This document shows, piece by piece, positions 1-9,203 of a DNA stretch of 49,272 nucleotides (within the stretch, counting starts at the first letter, position 1; each line of letters begins with the position of its first letter). Under the pieces are notes generated by a model. The model saw only the letters and a list, made by a program, of their open reading frames with translations, searched no databases and was not told the DNA's origin. Source of the stretch: Desulfobacca acetoxidans (lineage in GTDB: Bacteria; Desulfobacterota; Desulfobaccia; Desulfobaccales; 0-14-0-80-60-11). A program made the translations under genes and the position numbers. The stretch spans positions 1 through 49,272 of the forward strand of contig DZCR01000004.1 in the NCBI GenBank assembly GCA_022736495.1. Reading direction: 5' to 3'.

Positions 1-336
1 ATTAACTTATATATGCAATAACAAAAATATTATAGTTTACAATAAAAAGTATTCAATAAGATAAAGTATATAGAAATATTCGTACATCTCTACGTAAGAC
101 TACGAGGCAAATGTCATAATAGATTAACCAAATAATAACTATTTGGTTTAATAATATGATTATTTTATTGAATTAAATTAGAAATAAGTATACTGATAAT
201 TCATTAGGTGCCCAAGGCCTCCGGACTCCTTCCACTAACTTTGACGTGACATTCCAGGGAGGGAATGTTTATGAAGAATCTTAGTCGATGGAACTCTAAA
301 AGCCAAGTCCGGCCAAGGTGAACGGGTATTCTTACC
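1..336. other. AT-rich leader upstream of the polysaccharide synthase
   Basis: No gene is recognised here. The first 200 bases are extremely AT-rich and change abruptly to normal composition near 205. They contain a near-perfect inverted repeat (126-148, listed separately). Bases 221-227 (CCGGACT) can pair with 306-312 (AGTCCGG), and GG at 216-217 can extend the helix to CC at 313-314, so the transcript leader could fold. No clear Shine-Dalgarno sequence precedes the ATG at 337. The region probably carries the promoter and control elements of the two-gene export operon downstream; that role is inference. Confidence 0.4.
126..148. promoter_or_regulatory. Inverted repeat, possible operator
   Basis: AACCAAATA (126-134) and TATTTGGTT (140-148) are perfect 9-base inverted arms separated by ATAAC. 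The dyad is in an AT-rich stretch about 190 bases before the synthase start, which fits a dimeric regulator site. No regulator is encoded nearby in the window. In such AT-rich DNA some palindromes occur by chance, but a 9/9 match containing CC/GG is less likely to be accidental. Confidence 0.35.
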
Positions 337-1911
337 ATGGGTGAGAATTCCCGTTTACTTTGGGGAGTTCCTTCCTCCCCGCCAGTTACTGCTGACCCTG
401 CCCCCAATGGGGTCAACTCTCCGCAGTGCGGCTGGGCCCGGTTCTTCTCCTTGATGACCTTGTTAGTGGGCTTGGCCTACCTGGTCTGGTTGGGCCGGCT
501 GGTGTTGATCAGCCGGGGGTCACTGGATGTCTATTTCTTCGTTGCCGAAGCACTGTCTTATATCCTCCTCTGCCTCTTGTGTTACAACACCTGGTCCCTT
601 CAGCCCCAATGCCCGGAAAACCCCGAGAGCCACGACCATTTCTCCGTAGATATTTTCGTGCCCTGTTGTGGCGAACCCCTGGAAATCATCGCCACCACTC
701 TCCGGGCGGTTCAGCGGCTTAACTATCGGCCCCTGGAGGTTTACGTCCTGGACGACGGCGCCTCTACGGCAGTTGCTGCCCTGGCCACCTCCTGTGGATT
801 CCATTACCTTTCTCGTACCCAAGCAGGGCTGCCCCACCAGGATGCCAAAAGCGGCAACCTCAATTTCGGTTTAAGCCGAAGTCATGGGGATTTGATCCTG
901 GTTCTGGACTCTGACCAGGTGCCAAGTCCGGAAATCCTGGAGCGTCTGGTTCCCATTTTCCGCCGGCCAAAAGTGGGCTATGTCCAGAGCAAGCAGGCCT
1001 TCTTTTTGCCGGAAGGTGATCCTTTCTACAACAGCGATAAGGTGTTCTACGAGAGCATTCAGTTGCATAATGATCAGGCCAATGCTGTGATTTCCTGTGG
1101 TTCCGGGGTGGTGTATCGCCGCCGGGCCCTGCAGGAGATGGAGGGGTTCGCCACCTGGAACCTGGTGGAAGATTTCACCTCTTCTTATGAATTGGTAAGC
1201 CGAGGCTGGGAGGGGGTATACTATCCGCACCCCCTCTCCCGGGGCCTGGCGCCCGCTACCCTGGCCGGGGTCTACCGCCAGCGCTTCCAGTGGTGCCTGG
1301 ACACCATGCGTATTTTCTTTTGGGATAATCCGCTCTTCAAGTCCGGCCTTTCCTGGCTTCAAAAAACCCGGTTTCTTTTTATTATGATGAGTTATCTGGC
1401 CAGCGGACTGGTGTTTCCTCTGTTCTACACTGTGCCGCTGGCGGTCTACTGTCGCGGCCAGTCCTGCATTATCGGCGACGAGCTAACCTATGGGGTCCTC
1501 CGAGGCGCCTACCTCCTGACCACCATCTTGATGTTTCGTTTTCTCTTTGTTGGCAAAGAACCTCTCAGGCAGTTCAAAATGCTCTGCAGTTTATTTCCGG
1601 TTCACGCCCTGGCCATCCTTTCCGCCCTGATCTATCCTCCGGGTCGCAAGCCCAGGTACCGGGTCAATAATGCCGGGGCTCTTGATCAGGTCAGTCACTG
1701 GTGGCATTTGGCGCCTCATTTGGGGTTCATTTTCCTGCACTTGAGCCTGCCGGTGGCGGCTCTCCTGGGGGGATGGTGCGAGCCCCGGCTGGTTTTCTTT
1801 AACTCCATCTTTTCGGCTATGATTATCTGGATTTTGGGGGACCTGGTCTGGGCCGTCGCTTTCAGGCCCAGGTGGCATCCCGCCATGGATCCCAGGCGGG
1901 TTTATGGGTAA
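337..1911 (+). CDS. Membrane processive glycosyltransferase, family 2, BcsA-like
   Basis: Probably polymerises an exopolysaccharide at the inner membrane from a nucleotide sugar. The 524-residue protein has N-terminal membrane segments (about 36-85), a GT2 domain (about 103-325) and several C-terminal membrane segments (about 345-515). The GT2 signature residues are visible: DDG at 139-141, KSGNLN at 171-176, DSD at 191-193 and VED at 277-279. The usual Q(Q/R)xRW motif reads QRFQW (315-319), so the arginine is replaced by glutamine. There is no PilZ domain, so direct c-di-GMP activation as in BcsA is not expected from this chain. Its end overlaps the start of the TPR/barrel gene by 8 bases, implying coupled translation of synthase and exporter. 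The polymer cannot be named from sequence; cellulose is only one option. Confidence 0.8.
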   Translation: MGENSRLLWGVPSSPPVTADPAPNGVNSPQCGWARFFSLMTLLVGLAYLVWLGRLVLISRGSLDVYFFVAEALSYILLCLLCYNTWSLQPQCPENPESHDHFSVDIFVPCCGEPLEIIATTLRAVQRLNYRPLEVYVLDDGASTAVAALATSCGFHYLSRTQAGLPHQDAKSGNLNFGLSRSHGDLILVLDSDQVPSPEILERLVPIFRRPKVGYVQSKQAFFLPEGDPFYNSDKVFYESIQLHNDQANAVISCGSGVVYRRRALQEMEGFATWNLVEDFTSSYELVSRGWEGVYYPHPLSRGLAPATLAGVYRQRFQWCLDTMRIFFWDNPLFKSGLSWLQKTRFLFIMMSYLASGLVFPLFYTVPLAVYCRGQSCIIGDELTYGVLRGAYLLTTILMFRFLFVGKEPLRQFKMLCSLFPVHALAILSALIYPPGRKPRYRVNNAGALDQVSHWWHLAPHLGFIFLHLSLPVAALLGGWCEPRLVFFNSIFSAMIIWILGDLVWAVAFRPRWHPAMDPRRVYG

Positions 1912-4900
1912 GAAGGCCCGCGTGCTGGTATGGGTGCTGCCTCTGCTTTTCGTCGGCGCGATCTTCTATCTCGCCTGGAGTCGGGACCATGACTTCTGGT
2001 GGTCCAGTCGAGCGTTATACCGGGGGGCGCAGGAGGCCGCGGCGCATGGCGATGGGGCCCGCGCCCTGGAACTGGCGCGGAAGGCCTGGACCCGGAATCC
2101 GGACAACCCGGAGTTCGGTGCTCTTTTGGTTCGGATTTATCTCGACGCCGGCCGGGGCAAGGCGGCGCTGGAGGTTGCCCGTCAGATGATGGAGCACAAC
2201 CCGGGCCCCGGCCCTTTGATGATTTATGCGCAAGCCCTGGAGCGCCTGGGCGAGACCCAAGAGGCGTTGGACAAACTGGCCTGCTACCTTCAGCGTCAAC
2301 CGGATGATCGGGCCATCCTCAAGGCCGCAGCCGTCATGGCCGCCCGTCAGGAAAAGTATCAACCTCTGGCGGTCACGTACTATCAGCGCCTTTACGCCTT
2401 GGATCACGATCCCCAGGTGCGGCGCCTCCTGGTGAAACTGTTAGCCTCGCAAAACCAGTATAAGGAGGCTATTACCCTGCAGCAAGAGGAGGCGGCCGAG
2501 TTCCCTGAGGACCAGGAGGCCATGCACTACCTGGCTCTGCTGTATTATTGGCAGCGGGACTATCAAGCCTCCAGTGATATTTACCAGGGGTTGCTGGAAA
2601 AAGGAGCGGCAGATTCGGCGCTGCGCCTGGAGGCGGCCAAAGTCGCAGAAGCCGCCCATGATAGCGACCGGGCCCTGAATCAGTATCTCTGGCTCTATGC
2701 CCGCCATCATGGCCAGAAGGAATATGCCCTGGCCCTGGCCCGACTTTGGGCCCAAAAAGGCAATCATGCAGAAGCCGCAGGAGTTTTGGGTCCCCTGATG
2801 CGCCAGGCGCCCGATCTGGAATTGCGACGCTGGTACGCCCTGGAGTTGCTCCTGATCGGGGATTTCGACAAGGCCCAGAGGGAATATCATCAGGCCTGGG
2901 TGGCCGGGGATACCCACCAGGAAACCATCATCAACCTGGCCCGACTCTATGGGCGGAAGCAGCGTTTTTCCAAGGCGGCAGGCATGTGGGATGAGGCTTC
3001 CCGGCGGCAGCTCATCAGGGGCGACTTACGCTGGGAAGCGGCCTTGACTTATTCCTATGCCCATCGTTATCAGGATGCCCTGGCAATGATTGAACCGCTG
3101 CGCCACCAGCATTCCAAGGACCCGAAACTGCTGCTCTTTTCCGGGCAACTCAATTTCTACCTAAAGCATTGGGGTCAGGCGGCCCATTATTTTTCCGCTT
3201 ATCTGGAACTGAACCCCCAGGACGCTGAGGTCAGGCGGCAACTGGCCGAAATCTTGTCGTTTAAGCCCGACACCCGGAATGAGGCCTTGAGCCAATACGG
3301 TGAAATCCTCAAAACCAAAGACGATGTCAATCTGCGTCTGCGCCGCATCAACCTCCTGCTGGAAGAGCAGAATTGGGATCAGGCGGCCAACGAATTGCAG
3401 GAATGCCCCACTCCCGAGGACCCAACCCTGCTTAAGCAGCAGGCCCATCTCTACCTCTGGTTAGGCAACCTGCCAGAGGCCCTGAACCGTTATGATCTCC
3501 TCCTTAAGAAGGTTCCCCATGATGGCGGCGCCCGTCTGGAAAAGGCCCGGGTTCTGACGTATCTGGGGCGCGGGTCCGAAGCCCTGGAACTCCTGAACCG
3601 TTTGCGCATGGAACAACCTGAGGACCACGTGGTGCGAGTCGCGGCCATTGAAGCCTACCTGGGCATTCGGGATTTTTCCAAGGCTCTGGCCCTGGCCCAA
3701 AAGGAGCTGGAACCGTTACCCAAGTTGAGCCAGGATGAGCGAGCTTTGGTGGCCCGCTGCTACGCTCATGGGTCGGACCCCAAAAATCTTAACCGGGCCG
3801 TGGAGTTGCTTACCGACAATCTCTGGAAGAACCGCTACCATCATGCCTCTCTGCTGATTCTGGCCTCCGTCTTGCCCCGGCTGCCGCGCTATGAAGATTT
3901 GAACCGGGTAATGCATCGCTTGCCCGGGATCAAGGTGGGAGGTCCGGAACAGGTTGCGGCTCTGGGCTATTTTGCCGGACAACTGGGGCGACAGGCGGGC
4001 AAACTTAATTATCTGCAGCACGTGCTCCGGGAATATGGCCGCCACCGCCGCCCGAAGAGCCCCGGCGAACTCCTGGGATTGGCAGCCCTGGCCATGGAAC
4101 TGGAAAACCGGCCCGCCGCGGCCAGATACTACGAGCGCGCCTTAAAACTCCGGCCTCACGACCAATCCATCGCCACTCGCCTGCTGCAATGCCAAGTGTC
4201 CCAGAAAAATTGGAGCCAGGCTCTGGAACTCATGGGACATGACCAAAACAATCCCGCCGCCCCCTTAGAGATGGCCAAAATATATCTCATGCGGCGTCAA
4301 TTTGAGGGAGTCAAGGCCATGGTGGCCAAAATTCCCGCCAATTCTCCGGATTACGCCCAGGGGCTGCTCCTGCTGGTCCGGGCTTGCCGGGGAGAACAGA
4401 ACTATCCGGAGGCGCAGCAAGCCCTGGCCCAATTGGACGGCAAGGTTCCTCGGGAAGAGTTGCTCATGGAAAAGGCCAGGAACTTGGAAGGCATGGGGGA
4501 TAAAGGGGCAGTCGCGGTCTACCAGGAGATTATCGCCACCAAACCTGATTCCCAGGTCGCCAAGGTGGCCCGGGCCCGGGAAGCCCGCGCCCAGGGCAAC
4601 TGGGGCGCGGCCTATAAGCGTTTTGCCCAGGCCCTGCAAGATGCACCCCAGGATATCGAATTGCTCAATGAATTGGAGGAAGTTCGCCAACAGATGCGGC
4701 CCCACCTGGCCTCCCGGGGTTTTCCCGGCTCTCTGGGAGAACGCCGTCCCGAAGAGGCCCTGCGCCCCTGGCAATTCTCCCGTTACGACCGGCAGGCCGG
4801 CGGCATGGGCCGCCAAAGTTTAGGCCTCAGCAATTACCTGCCGGCCCTGGTATCAGATGTCCTGCCCATCGTCCAACCCGAGTCCCTCTATTTCCAGGAC

Positions 4901-5935
4901 AGCAACAAACTCCACGGCTGGGTCTTTCGGGTTGCCGGCGGCTTCTGGATCACCAAGGTGTTGCCGGCCCAGATTGGCGCGGAATACCGAGTATATAATC
5001 AAAATACCCGGAATGCCGAAGTGGGCGCGCTCAATTTAGGCTTGGACCCGGTTTTTGGTCAGCAAAACAAGGCCTCCACCCGCCTGCAACGGGCCGAAGT
5101 CTCCCTTGGTCTGGGGCCCCTGGCGGTCGCGGACCGCCTGAAGCTCAGCGGTGAAATTATCTTGCGGCGGTATTGGCAGCGGACCGATCTTACCGTTACC
5201 CAGCAGGGACAAGTGCGGCAATTCGTTCCTTTACCTTTACCCCCGCACTTTCTCTTCATTGATACCACCGCAGCCACGGGCTTGACTTTCAAGGAGGCCC
5301 GGAACCGCCTGCTGGGCTCCCTGGAACTGGGCTTTTCTCCCACCGCCCGCACCGACGCCACCTTGAGATACAGCCGCCGCGATATCTTCGACCAGGATTC
5401 TTACGTCTTTCCCCGCCTCTACCAATCGGTGCTCAATCTCACGGAGGCGCAAATCACCACGTATCAGCAGGTGGACCTCTCCTACAGTCACCAATTTCGC
5501 CCCGGTCTGGACTGGCGGGGCATGGTCGGGGGCGCCTTTTATTCCGATCAAAACCGGCGGCTTACCTTCTACCAGGGTTTGAACTGGCAGGCCATCCGCC
5601 AACCCCGCATGCACCTGGAGTTTAACCCGCACTATTTCCTGGCAGCCTATAGCCAGCAGCACGAGGCCTATTTCAGCCCCAAGACCTATAATGCCATCGG
5701 TATTGGGGTGAATTTCGACAAGCAAATCTTCCGCCTCCCCACCCTGATCCTCCAGGGGACGGTGCAAGCAGTGGGCGAACACGGGGACTGGGGTCCGTCC
5801 TTCCAAGGCCTGGCTGCCCTGGAATGGGAGTTTGTCCAAAACTTTTATATGGACCTGCACGCCTTCTATTTCAAGCAGTGGGTGGATGACTATCGGCTCT
5901 TTACCGCCGGGGTTTCATTCCGGTGGCGCTTTTAA
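1904..5935 (+). CDS. TPR-repeat outer-membrane polysaccharide export protein, BcsC/PelB-like
   Basis: 1343 residues. An N-terminal hydrophobic segment (about 6-24) serves as signal or anchor. It is followed by roughly 900 residues of tetratricopeptide-like helical repeats full of Ala/Leu/Tyr pairs, such as the A-x-x-YYxRAL pattern near 745. The last ~330 residues alternate polar and aromatic residues like an outer-membrane beta-barrel and end in a terminal Phe (WRF), as outer-membrane barrels usually do. This order (TPR scaffold, then porin) is the known layout of BcsC, PgaA and PelB, which guide nascent polysaccharide through the periplasm and across the outer membrane. The start overlaps the synthase gene by 8 bases, so the two form one export module. 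Which of the three families it belongs to is unresolved. Confidence 0.75.
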   Translation: MGKKARVLVWVLPLLFVGAIFYLAWSRDHDFWWSSRALYRGAQEAAAHGDGARALELARKAWTRNPDNPEFGALLVRIYLDAGRGKAALEVARQMMEHNPGPGPLMIYAQALERLGETQEALDKLACYLQRQPDDRAILKAAAVMAARQEKYQPLAVTYYQRLYALDHDPQVRRLLVKLLASQNQYKEAITLQQEEAAEFPEDQEAMHYLALLYYWQRDYQASSDIYQGLLEKGAADSALRLEAAKVAEAAHDSDRALNQYLWLYARHHGQKEYALALARLWAQKGNHAEAAGVLGPLMRQAPDLELRRWYALELLLIGDFDKAQREYHQAWVAGDTHQETIINLARLYGRKQRFSKAAGMWDEASRRQLIRGDLRWEAALTYSYAHRYQDALAMIEPLRHQHSKDPKLLLFSGQLNFYLKHWGQAAHYFSAYLELNPQDAEVRRQLAEILSFKPDTRNEALSQYGEILKTKDDVNLRLRRINLLLEEQNWDQAANELQECPTPEDPTLLKQQAHLYLWLGNLPEALNRYDLLLKKVPHDGGARLEKARVLTYLGRGSEALELLNRLRMEQPEDHVVRVAAIEAYLGIRDFSKALALAQKELEPLPKLSQDERALVARCYAHGSDPKNLNRAVELLTDNLWKNRYHHASLLILASVLPRLPRYEDLNRVMHRLPGIKVGGPEQVAALGYFAGQLGRQAGKLNYLQHVLREYGRHRRPKSPGELLGLAALAMELENRPAAARYYERALKLRPHDQSIATRLLQCQVSQKNWSQALELMGHDQNNPAAPLEMAKIYLMRRQFEGVKAMVAKIPANSPDYAQGLLLLVRACRGEQNYPEAQQALAQLDGKVPREELLMEKARNLEGMGDKGAVAVYQEIIATKPDSQVAKVARAREARAQGNWGAAYKRFAQALQDAPQDIELLNELEEVRQQMRPHLASRGFPGSLGERRPEEALRPWQFSRYDRQAGGMGRQSLGLSNYLPALVSDVLPIVQPESLYFQDSNKLHGWVFRVAGGFWITKVLPAQIGAEYRVYNQNTRNAEVGALNLGLDPVFGQQNKASTRLQRAEVSLGLGPLAVADRLKLSGEIILRRYWQRTDLTVTQQGQVRQFVPLPLPPHFLFIDTTAATGLTFKEARNRLLGSLELGFSPTARTDATLRYSRRDIFDQDSYVFPRLYQSVLNLTEAQITTYQQVDLSYSHQFRPGLDWRGMVGGAFYSDQNRRLTFYQGLNWQAIRQPRMHLEFNPHYFLAAYSQQHEAYFSPKTYNAIGIGVNFDKQIFRLPTLILQGTVQAVGEHGDWGPSFQGLAALEWEFVQNFYMDLHAFYFKQWVDDYRLFTAGVSFRWRF

Positions 5936-6390
5936 GAAGGATCGGCTGCAATGGACATCTGGTAAAAAAAATACGTCATTACCCAACATGTTCATATTGT
6001 GGGGAATTTATGGAGATATTAACAAAAGCTTTTAAAGTTCGGTTTAAGACCCTGAAAGTCCCGCCCGTTGGGGCTAAAGAATTGAATATATTTAAGGTTA
6101 TACCAAAGATTTTTTTTAAAAAATTTTTTATATGTGGAAGATGTGGAGCCAAATATGATTTTGATTATGACCATAACTTGGTGCCCCACTTGCAAAAGGC
6201 CTTAATCGATATTCCTTCTTCCACATTATTGCTCAATGATTTTATTTTTAAAGAATTGTCAAAATATCCACCCAATACTACCTGTGAATTGATATGGAGG
6301 AAAAGTTTTCATAAAAAGGTTTTAAAACAAAGATCAAATTATACTCTGCTGACATCATTCAATAAATTAATTAATCTATTCTGTTGGTAA
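5923..6390 (+). CDS. Hypothetical small protein with two CxxC knuckles
   Basis: Up to 155 residues from a GTG that overlaps the previous gene by 13 bases. An ATG at 6010 is an alternative but would drop the first knuckle. CSYC (near residue 23) and CGRC (near residue 73) could together form one zinc ribbon; the rest is Lys/Ile/Phe-rich. The sequence is strikingly AT-rich compared with the flanking genes, suggesting recent acquisition or a weakly constrained gene. The family is not recognised. The real start is uncertain because nothing resembling a strong ribosome site precedes either candidate. Confidence 0.4.
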   Translation: MALLRRIGCNGHLVKKIRHYPTCSYCGEFMEILTKAFKVRFKTLKVPPVGAKELNIFKVIPKIFFKKFFICGRCGAKYDFDYDHNLVPHLQKALIDIPSSTLLLNDFIFKELSKYPPNTTCELIWRKSFHKKVLKQRSNYTLLTSFNKLINLFCW

Positions 6391-6458
6391 ATATATTTAT
6401 CACTTAAAGTCTTACCGGTGAGGACGTTCGCAAATCGACTGCGATTGGAACGGAAGTA

Positions 6459-8093
6459 ATGCTTACTGAGATGTGCATCTTTAAAGCGATAACATTCTGT
6501 CAGCCCGATGGCCCCGGTAGAGGCCATCGGTCTGGATATCCTCGCCCCCAAAACTTTTTGAACAGCGGGCTCATCGTCTTACTATGCTTCAGTTTACTGT
6601 TTTTGGGCGGATGTGCGGAGGTGACGCGGCCAACTCCTACGGCCCCCCAGGTGGAGGCAGCGCAATTGGGTGCGGCCAAGCACCATCCATATCTTTCCTG
6701 GTCTATGGAGCGTTGCGCCAAAGTCTTTCTTCGTTTGCTGCCCTGGCTGCCCCAGACTCAGGGGCGCACGTACCCCTTTCTGGGTTTCAACTGGTGGATC
6801 ACCGCCACCGGCAAAGTGGCGGTGGATCAGGTCTGGTCCCCCTCTCCGGCCCGGGAGGCCGTGTTGAAACAAGAACATATTGTATTGAGAGCACGCGGCT
6901 TGAAGCAGGGAGACATTATTTTAGCAATAAATAATTGGCCCATCCCCACAGAAGCGGCGGCCTGGGATGAGGCCATAAAAACGACGCAAAACATTTTTCA
7001 AAACTTTCTTTTTGTCCTACCAACGTATCGTTATCAGCAGGCTTCTGGAAAGAGGCGCGTCCAGCGCATAGTCTCTATGTTTCTGCCGGGAGAAATCCTG
7101 CCCGCCATCATGTTAGACCTCAAGCATATTAACCTGGAGGCGCGGGGGCGCTACCTCACCGGACCGGTGGAACTCTTGATTCAGCGGGATGATCAAAAAT
7201 ATACCACGGTTCTTTATCCCCAGCTCTTACCGGCGGAATACGCCATCGGAATTAACACCAAAGATAATGGTATTAATGCCTGGGCGAGCCCAGGAAAAAT
7301 AATTGTGACTCGCCGGATGGTAAATTTCTGTCTTAATAATAATGGTGACGATGAATTGGCTTTAGTGATCGGCCATGAGATGGCCCATCAGGTTCTGGGT
7401 CACCTCGTCAGAGACCAGGCGCACCGGTCTCTGGGTATGTTTGTAGGAGAGGCCTTCACCGCCTTTAGCACCCTGTCCCTCAATCGCCTCCTGGACTGGC
7501 GGCATGGCATGGTATCGCCGGATGTGCGGCGGGTGTCCCAGAATGCCGTGGTGAGCGTCTTTTCTCAGGAGGATGAGCGGGAAGCGGATATTTATGGGGC
7601 CTGGTTTGCCTACCAGGCAGGTTATAATGTCGAAAAAGGGGCAGCCATTTGGGAACGTATGAGCGGGGTGGTGGATCATGACCCCTTTGAAGCCAACACT
7701 TTTCTGAATGACCACCCGCCGCCTCTGGAGCGCCTGACCCGATTGAAACTCATCGCCCAATATTTCAAGGCCGGGCGGGCGGCGGAGGTCTTTTTGCAAA
7801 CCACAGATTTGAATCGCCGGCCGCCACCTCAGGTGTCCGACTCCGTGGGCGCCGACCCCCCCGCATCGGCCCCGCCGGCCTCGTCATCTGCCGGGAGGAA
7901 AGGTCTTCCCGCCCCCGTCGGTTCAAACCACCGGAATCGAGAGGGTTATCCAGGTCTCTCCAGGAACGCTGTCGACTCGAATCTCCACGTTATAGGGAGC
8001 CAGGAGCCGACGCAGCATGAACAACCCCAGGCCGGCCCGGGGCCCGTCGGGGGTCTGCTTGGTAGTGAAGAAGGGTTCGAAGATCCAGGGTAA
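6459..8093 (+). CDS. M48-family zinc metallopeptidase, probable lipoprotein
   Basis: Periplasmic membrane-anchored protease of the M48 family, likely in envelope protein quality control. A hydrophobic signal ending in a lipobox (LGGC, about residues 48-51) indicates lipid attachment. The true start may be the TTG at 6558, because the 33 residues before it look non-coding. A PDZ-like segment (GLKQGDIILAINNW) precedes the peptidase domain. The zinc site HEMAH is at 306-310 and the downstream third-ligand motif is EREAD (near 374). The last ~57 residues, Pro/Ala-rich, are read from DNA that is the opposite strand of the histidine kinase 3' end, so the tail beyond about 7920 may be non-native read-through. 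Transcription is convergent with that kinase. Confidence 0.8.
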   Translation: MLTEMCIFKAITFCQPDGPGRGHRSGYPRPQNFLNSGLIVLLCFSLLFLGGCAEVTRPTPTAPQVEAAQLGAAKHHPYLSWSMERCAKVFLRLLPWLPQTQGRTYPFLGFNWWITATGKVAVDQVWSPSPAREAVLKQEHIVLRARGLKQGDIILAINNWPIPTEAAAWDEAIKTTQNIFQNFLFVLPTYRYQQASGKRRVQRIVSMFLPGEILPAIMLDLKHINLEARGRYLTGPVELLIQRDDQKYTTVLYPQLLPAEYAIGINTKDNGINAWASPGKIIVTRRMVNFCLNNNGDDELALVIGHEMAHQVLGHLVRDQAHRSLGMFVGEAFTAFSTLSLNRLLDWRHGMVSPDVRRVSQNAVVSVFSQEDEREADIYGAWFAYQAGYNVEKGAAIWERMSGVVDHDPFEANTFLNDHPPPLERLTRLKLIAQYFKAGRAAEVFLQTTDLNRRPPPQVSDSVGADPPASAPPASSSAGRKGLPAPVGSNHRNREGYPGLSRNAVDSNLHVIGSQEPTQHEQPQAGPGPVGGLLGSEEGFEDPG

Positions 8094-8939
8094 ATGTTCG
8101 GAGGGAATGCCTACCCCGGTGTCGCCGATGCGCACCATAAAGCGCCTGTCTTGGCAAGCTGTTACCACCGTAAGGTGGCGGTGTTTCATCCCCTCCATGG
8201 CTTCCAGGGCATTGTCCACGAGATTCCGGAAACTCTGGCTGAAATCGACATAATGCCCATAAATTAAAATAAAGCCGTCTTCAAAGTGAAATTCTTTTGT
8301 GATCTGGTGCTTGAAAATGGGGTCGGCCAGATAGAGTTCCAATTCCTGCCGACAGAGCTCATTTAGATCCAGGTGAATCCGTTCCCCGATATCCTCATGT
8401 ATCCCTTGCCGAACCAGAATGCGAGAAAAGTTTTGCAGCTTTTCGAGCTCATTCTGTAATTGACGGAATTTCTCCCGACGGTAGTGGTTTAAAGTAACCA
8501 GCGTCTCAAGGCCGGCCAGGGAAGATTGGCTGATAAGCTCCAGTTCCTCCTGGGCTTTCTGCTCCAGGAGATCCAGTTGGAAGGAAAGGACCTGCAGCGG
8601 AGAGTTCATTTGATGCACGACGCCTAAGCAGCGGCGGCCCGCGCTGGAGTGGCGATAGTAATTCACCAGTTCCTTGAAGCTTCGCTCCAGAGCCTCATTT
8701 TCCATTGAATAATCTGGCGGCAAAGCCGATAGGACCGTGGAGTGCCAATGTGTCACGGAGATCTTCGGGATGGAGTTTGGTCCACTCCCGTCCCCAAGAG
8801 ATTCAGCTGTCCCCAGTCTATCCGTTGGATATTTTTTCATAGTATGCGAACCAGAAAATAACCTGTCTTCATCCCTCCCCCCAAAGGCCCTCCCCCTCCC
8901 TGTCCCCAATGTTCTTATCGGTAGGTTTTTAAACAACAT
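7923..8939 (-). CDS. Soluble sensor histidine kinase, NtrB-like
   Basis: 338 residues with no membrane segment, so a cytoplasmic kinase. The phospho-acceptor box is HQMNSPL with H109. It is followed by a long dimerising helix (about 105-175) and an HATPase domain: N-box with N239 and N243, G1 box DTGVGIP (273-279), F-box FEPFF (287-291) and G2 box AGLGL (302-306). The first ~80 residues show no recognisable sensor fold; an alternative start is the ATG at 8840. No response regulator lies next to it. It diverges from the polysaccharide operon starting at 9317, which has a sigma-54-like site upstream, so a link to that operon is possible but inferred. Its 3' end overlaps the convergent peptidase gene by 171 bases. 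Confidence 0.85.
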   Translation of the reverse strand: MLFKNLPIRTLGTGRGRAFGGRDEDRLFSGSHTMKKYPTDRLGTAESLGDGSGPNSIPKISVTHWHSTVLSALPPDYSMENEALERSFKELVNYYRHSSAGRRCLGVVHQMNSPLQVLSFQLDLLEQKAQEELELISQSSLAGLETLVTLNHYRREKFRQLQNELEKLQNFSRILVRQGIHEDIGERIHLDLNELCRQELELYLADPIFKHQITKEFHFEDGFILIYGHYVDFSQSFRNLVDNALEAMEGMKHRHLTVVTACQDRRFMVRIGDTGVGIPSEHLPWIFEPFFTTKQTPDGPRAGLGLFMLRRLLAPYNVEIRVDSVPGETWITLSIPVV

Positions 8940-9122
8940 GAATATGTCTTAACTGACCAAGGCGAATCTGCGACCAATTGCGGATGGTGTGGGGTATGGT
9001 ATGGTAACCCTCAATATTTTACCCGAGAAACCCGGCAGGGGGGAAACAGCCAAGGAATGCAATTTGCATAATATTCTATTAATCCCCCTAAAGTTCGATA
9101 AGGAGAGGAGTTCGGGGGCCAA

Positions 9123-9138
9123 TGGCAAGCTTTGTGCA
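9123..9138 (+). promoter_or_regulatory. Sigma-54 (-24/-12) promoter candidate
   Basis: TGGCAAG-CTTT-GTGCA keeps the invariant GG and GC dinucleotides with the required 10-base spacing. It differs from the TGGCACG-N4-TTGCA consensus at two positions. It points toward the sugar transferase operon about 180 bases downstream. Sigma-54 control would need an enhancer-binding activator, and none is encoded in this window. Confidence 0.45.
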
Positions 9139-9185
9139 TAAATTTATTCTTAAACACTTGCATAAAACAGATTGAAGTACTATTT

Positions 9186-9203
9186 GAACATTATGAACAT
9201 TAT
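9186..9203. repeat. Tandem direct repeat of GAACATTAT
   Basis: Two exact adjacent copies of the nonamer GAACATTAT lie between the sigma-54-like element and the first gene of the polysaccharide operon. Repeats of this size can be regulator half-sites, but position and chance are equally plausible explanations. Confidence 0.4.

Noticed and set aside
200..336. c-di-GMP riboswitch before the polysaccharide synthase
   Set aside because: The conserved GEMM core and tetraloop receptor signals were not found; only a simple complementary pair is seen.
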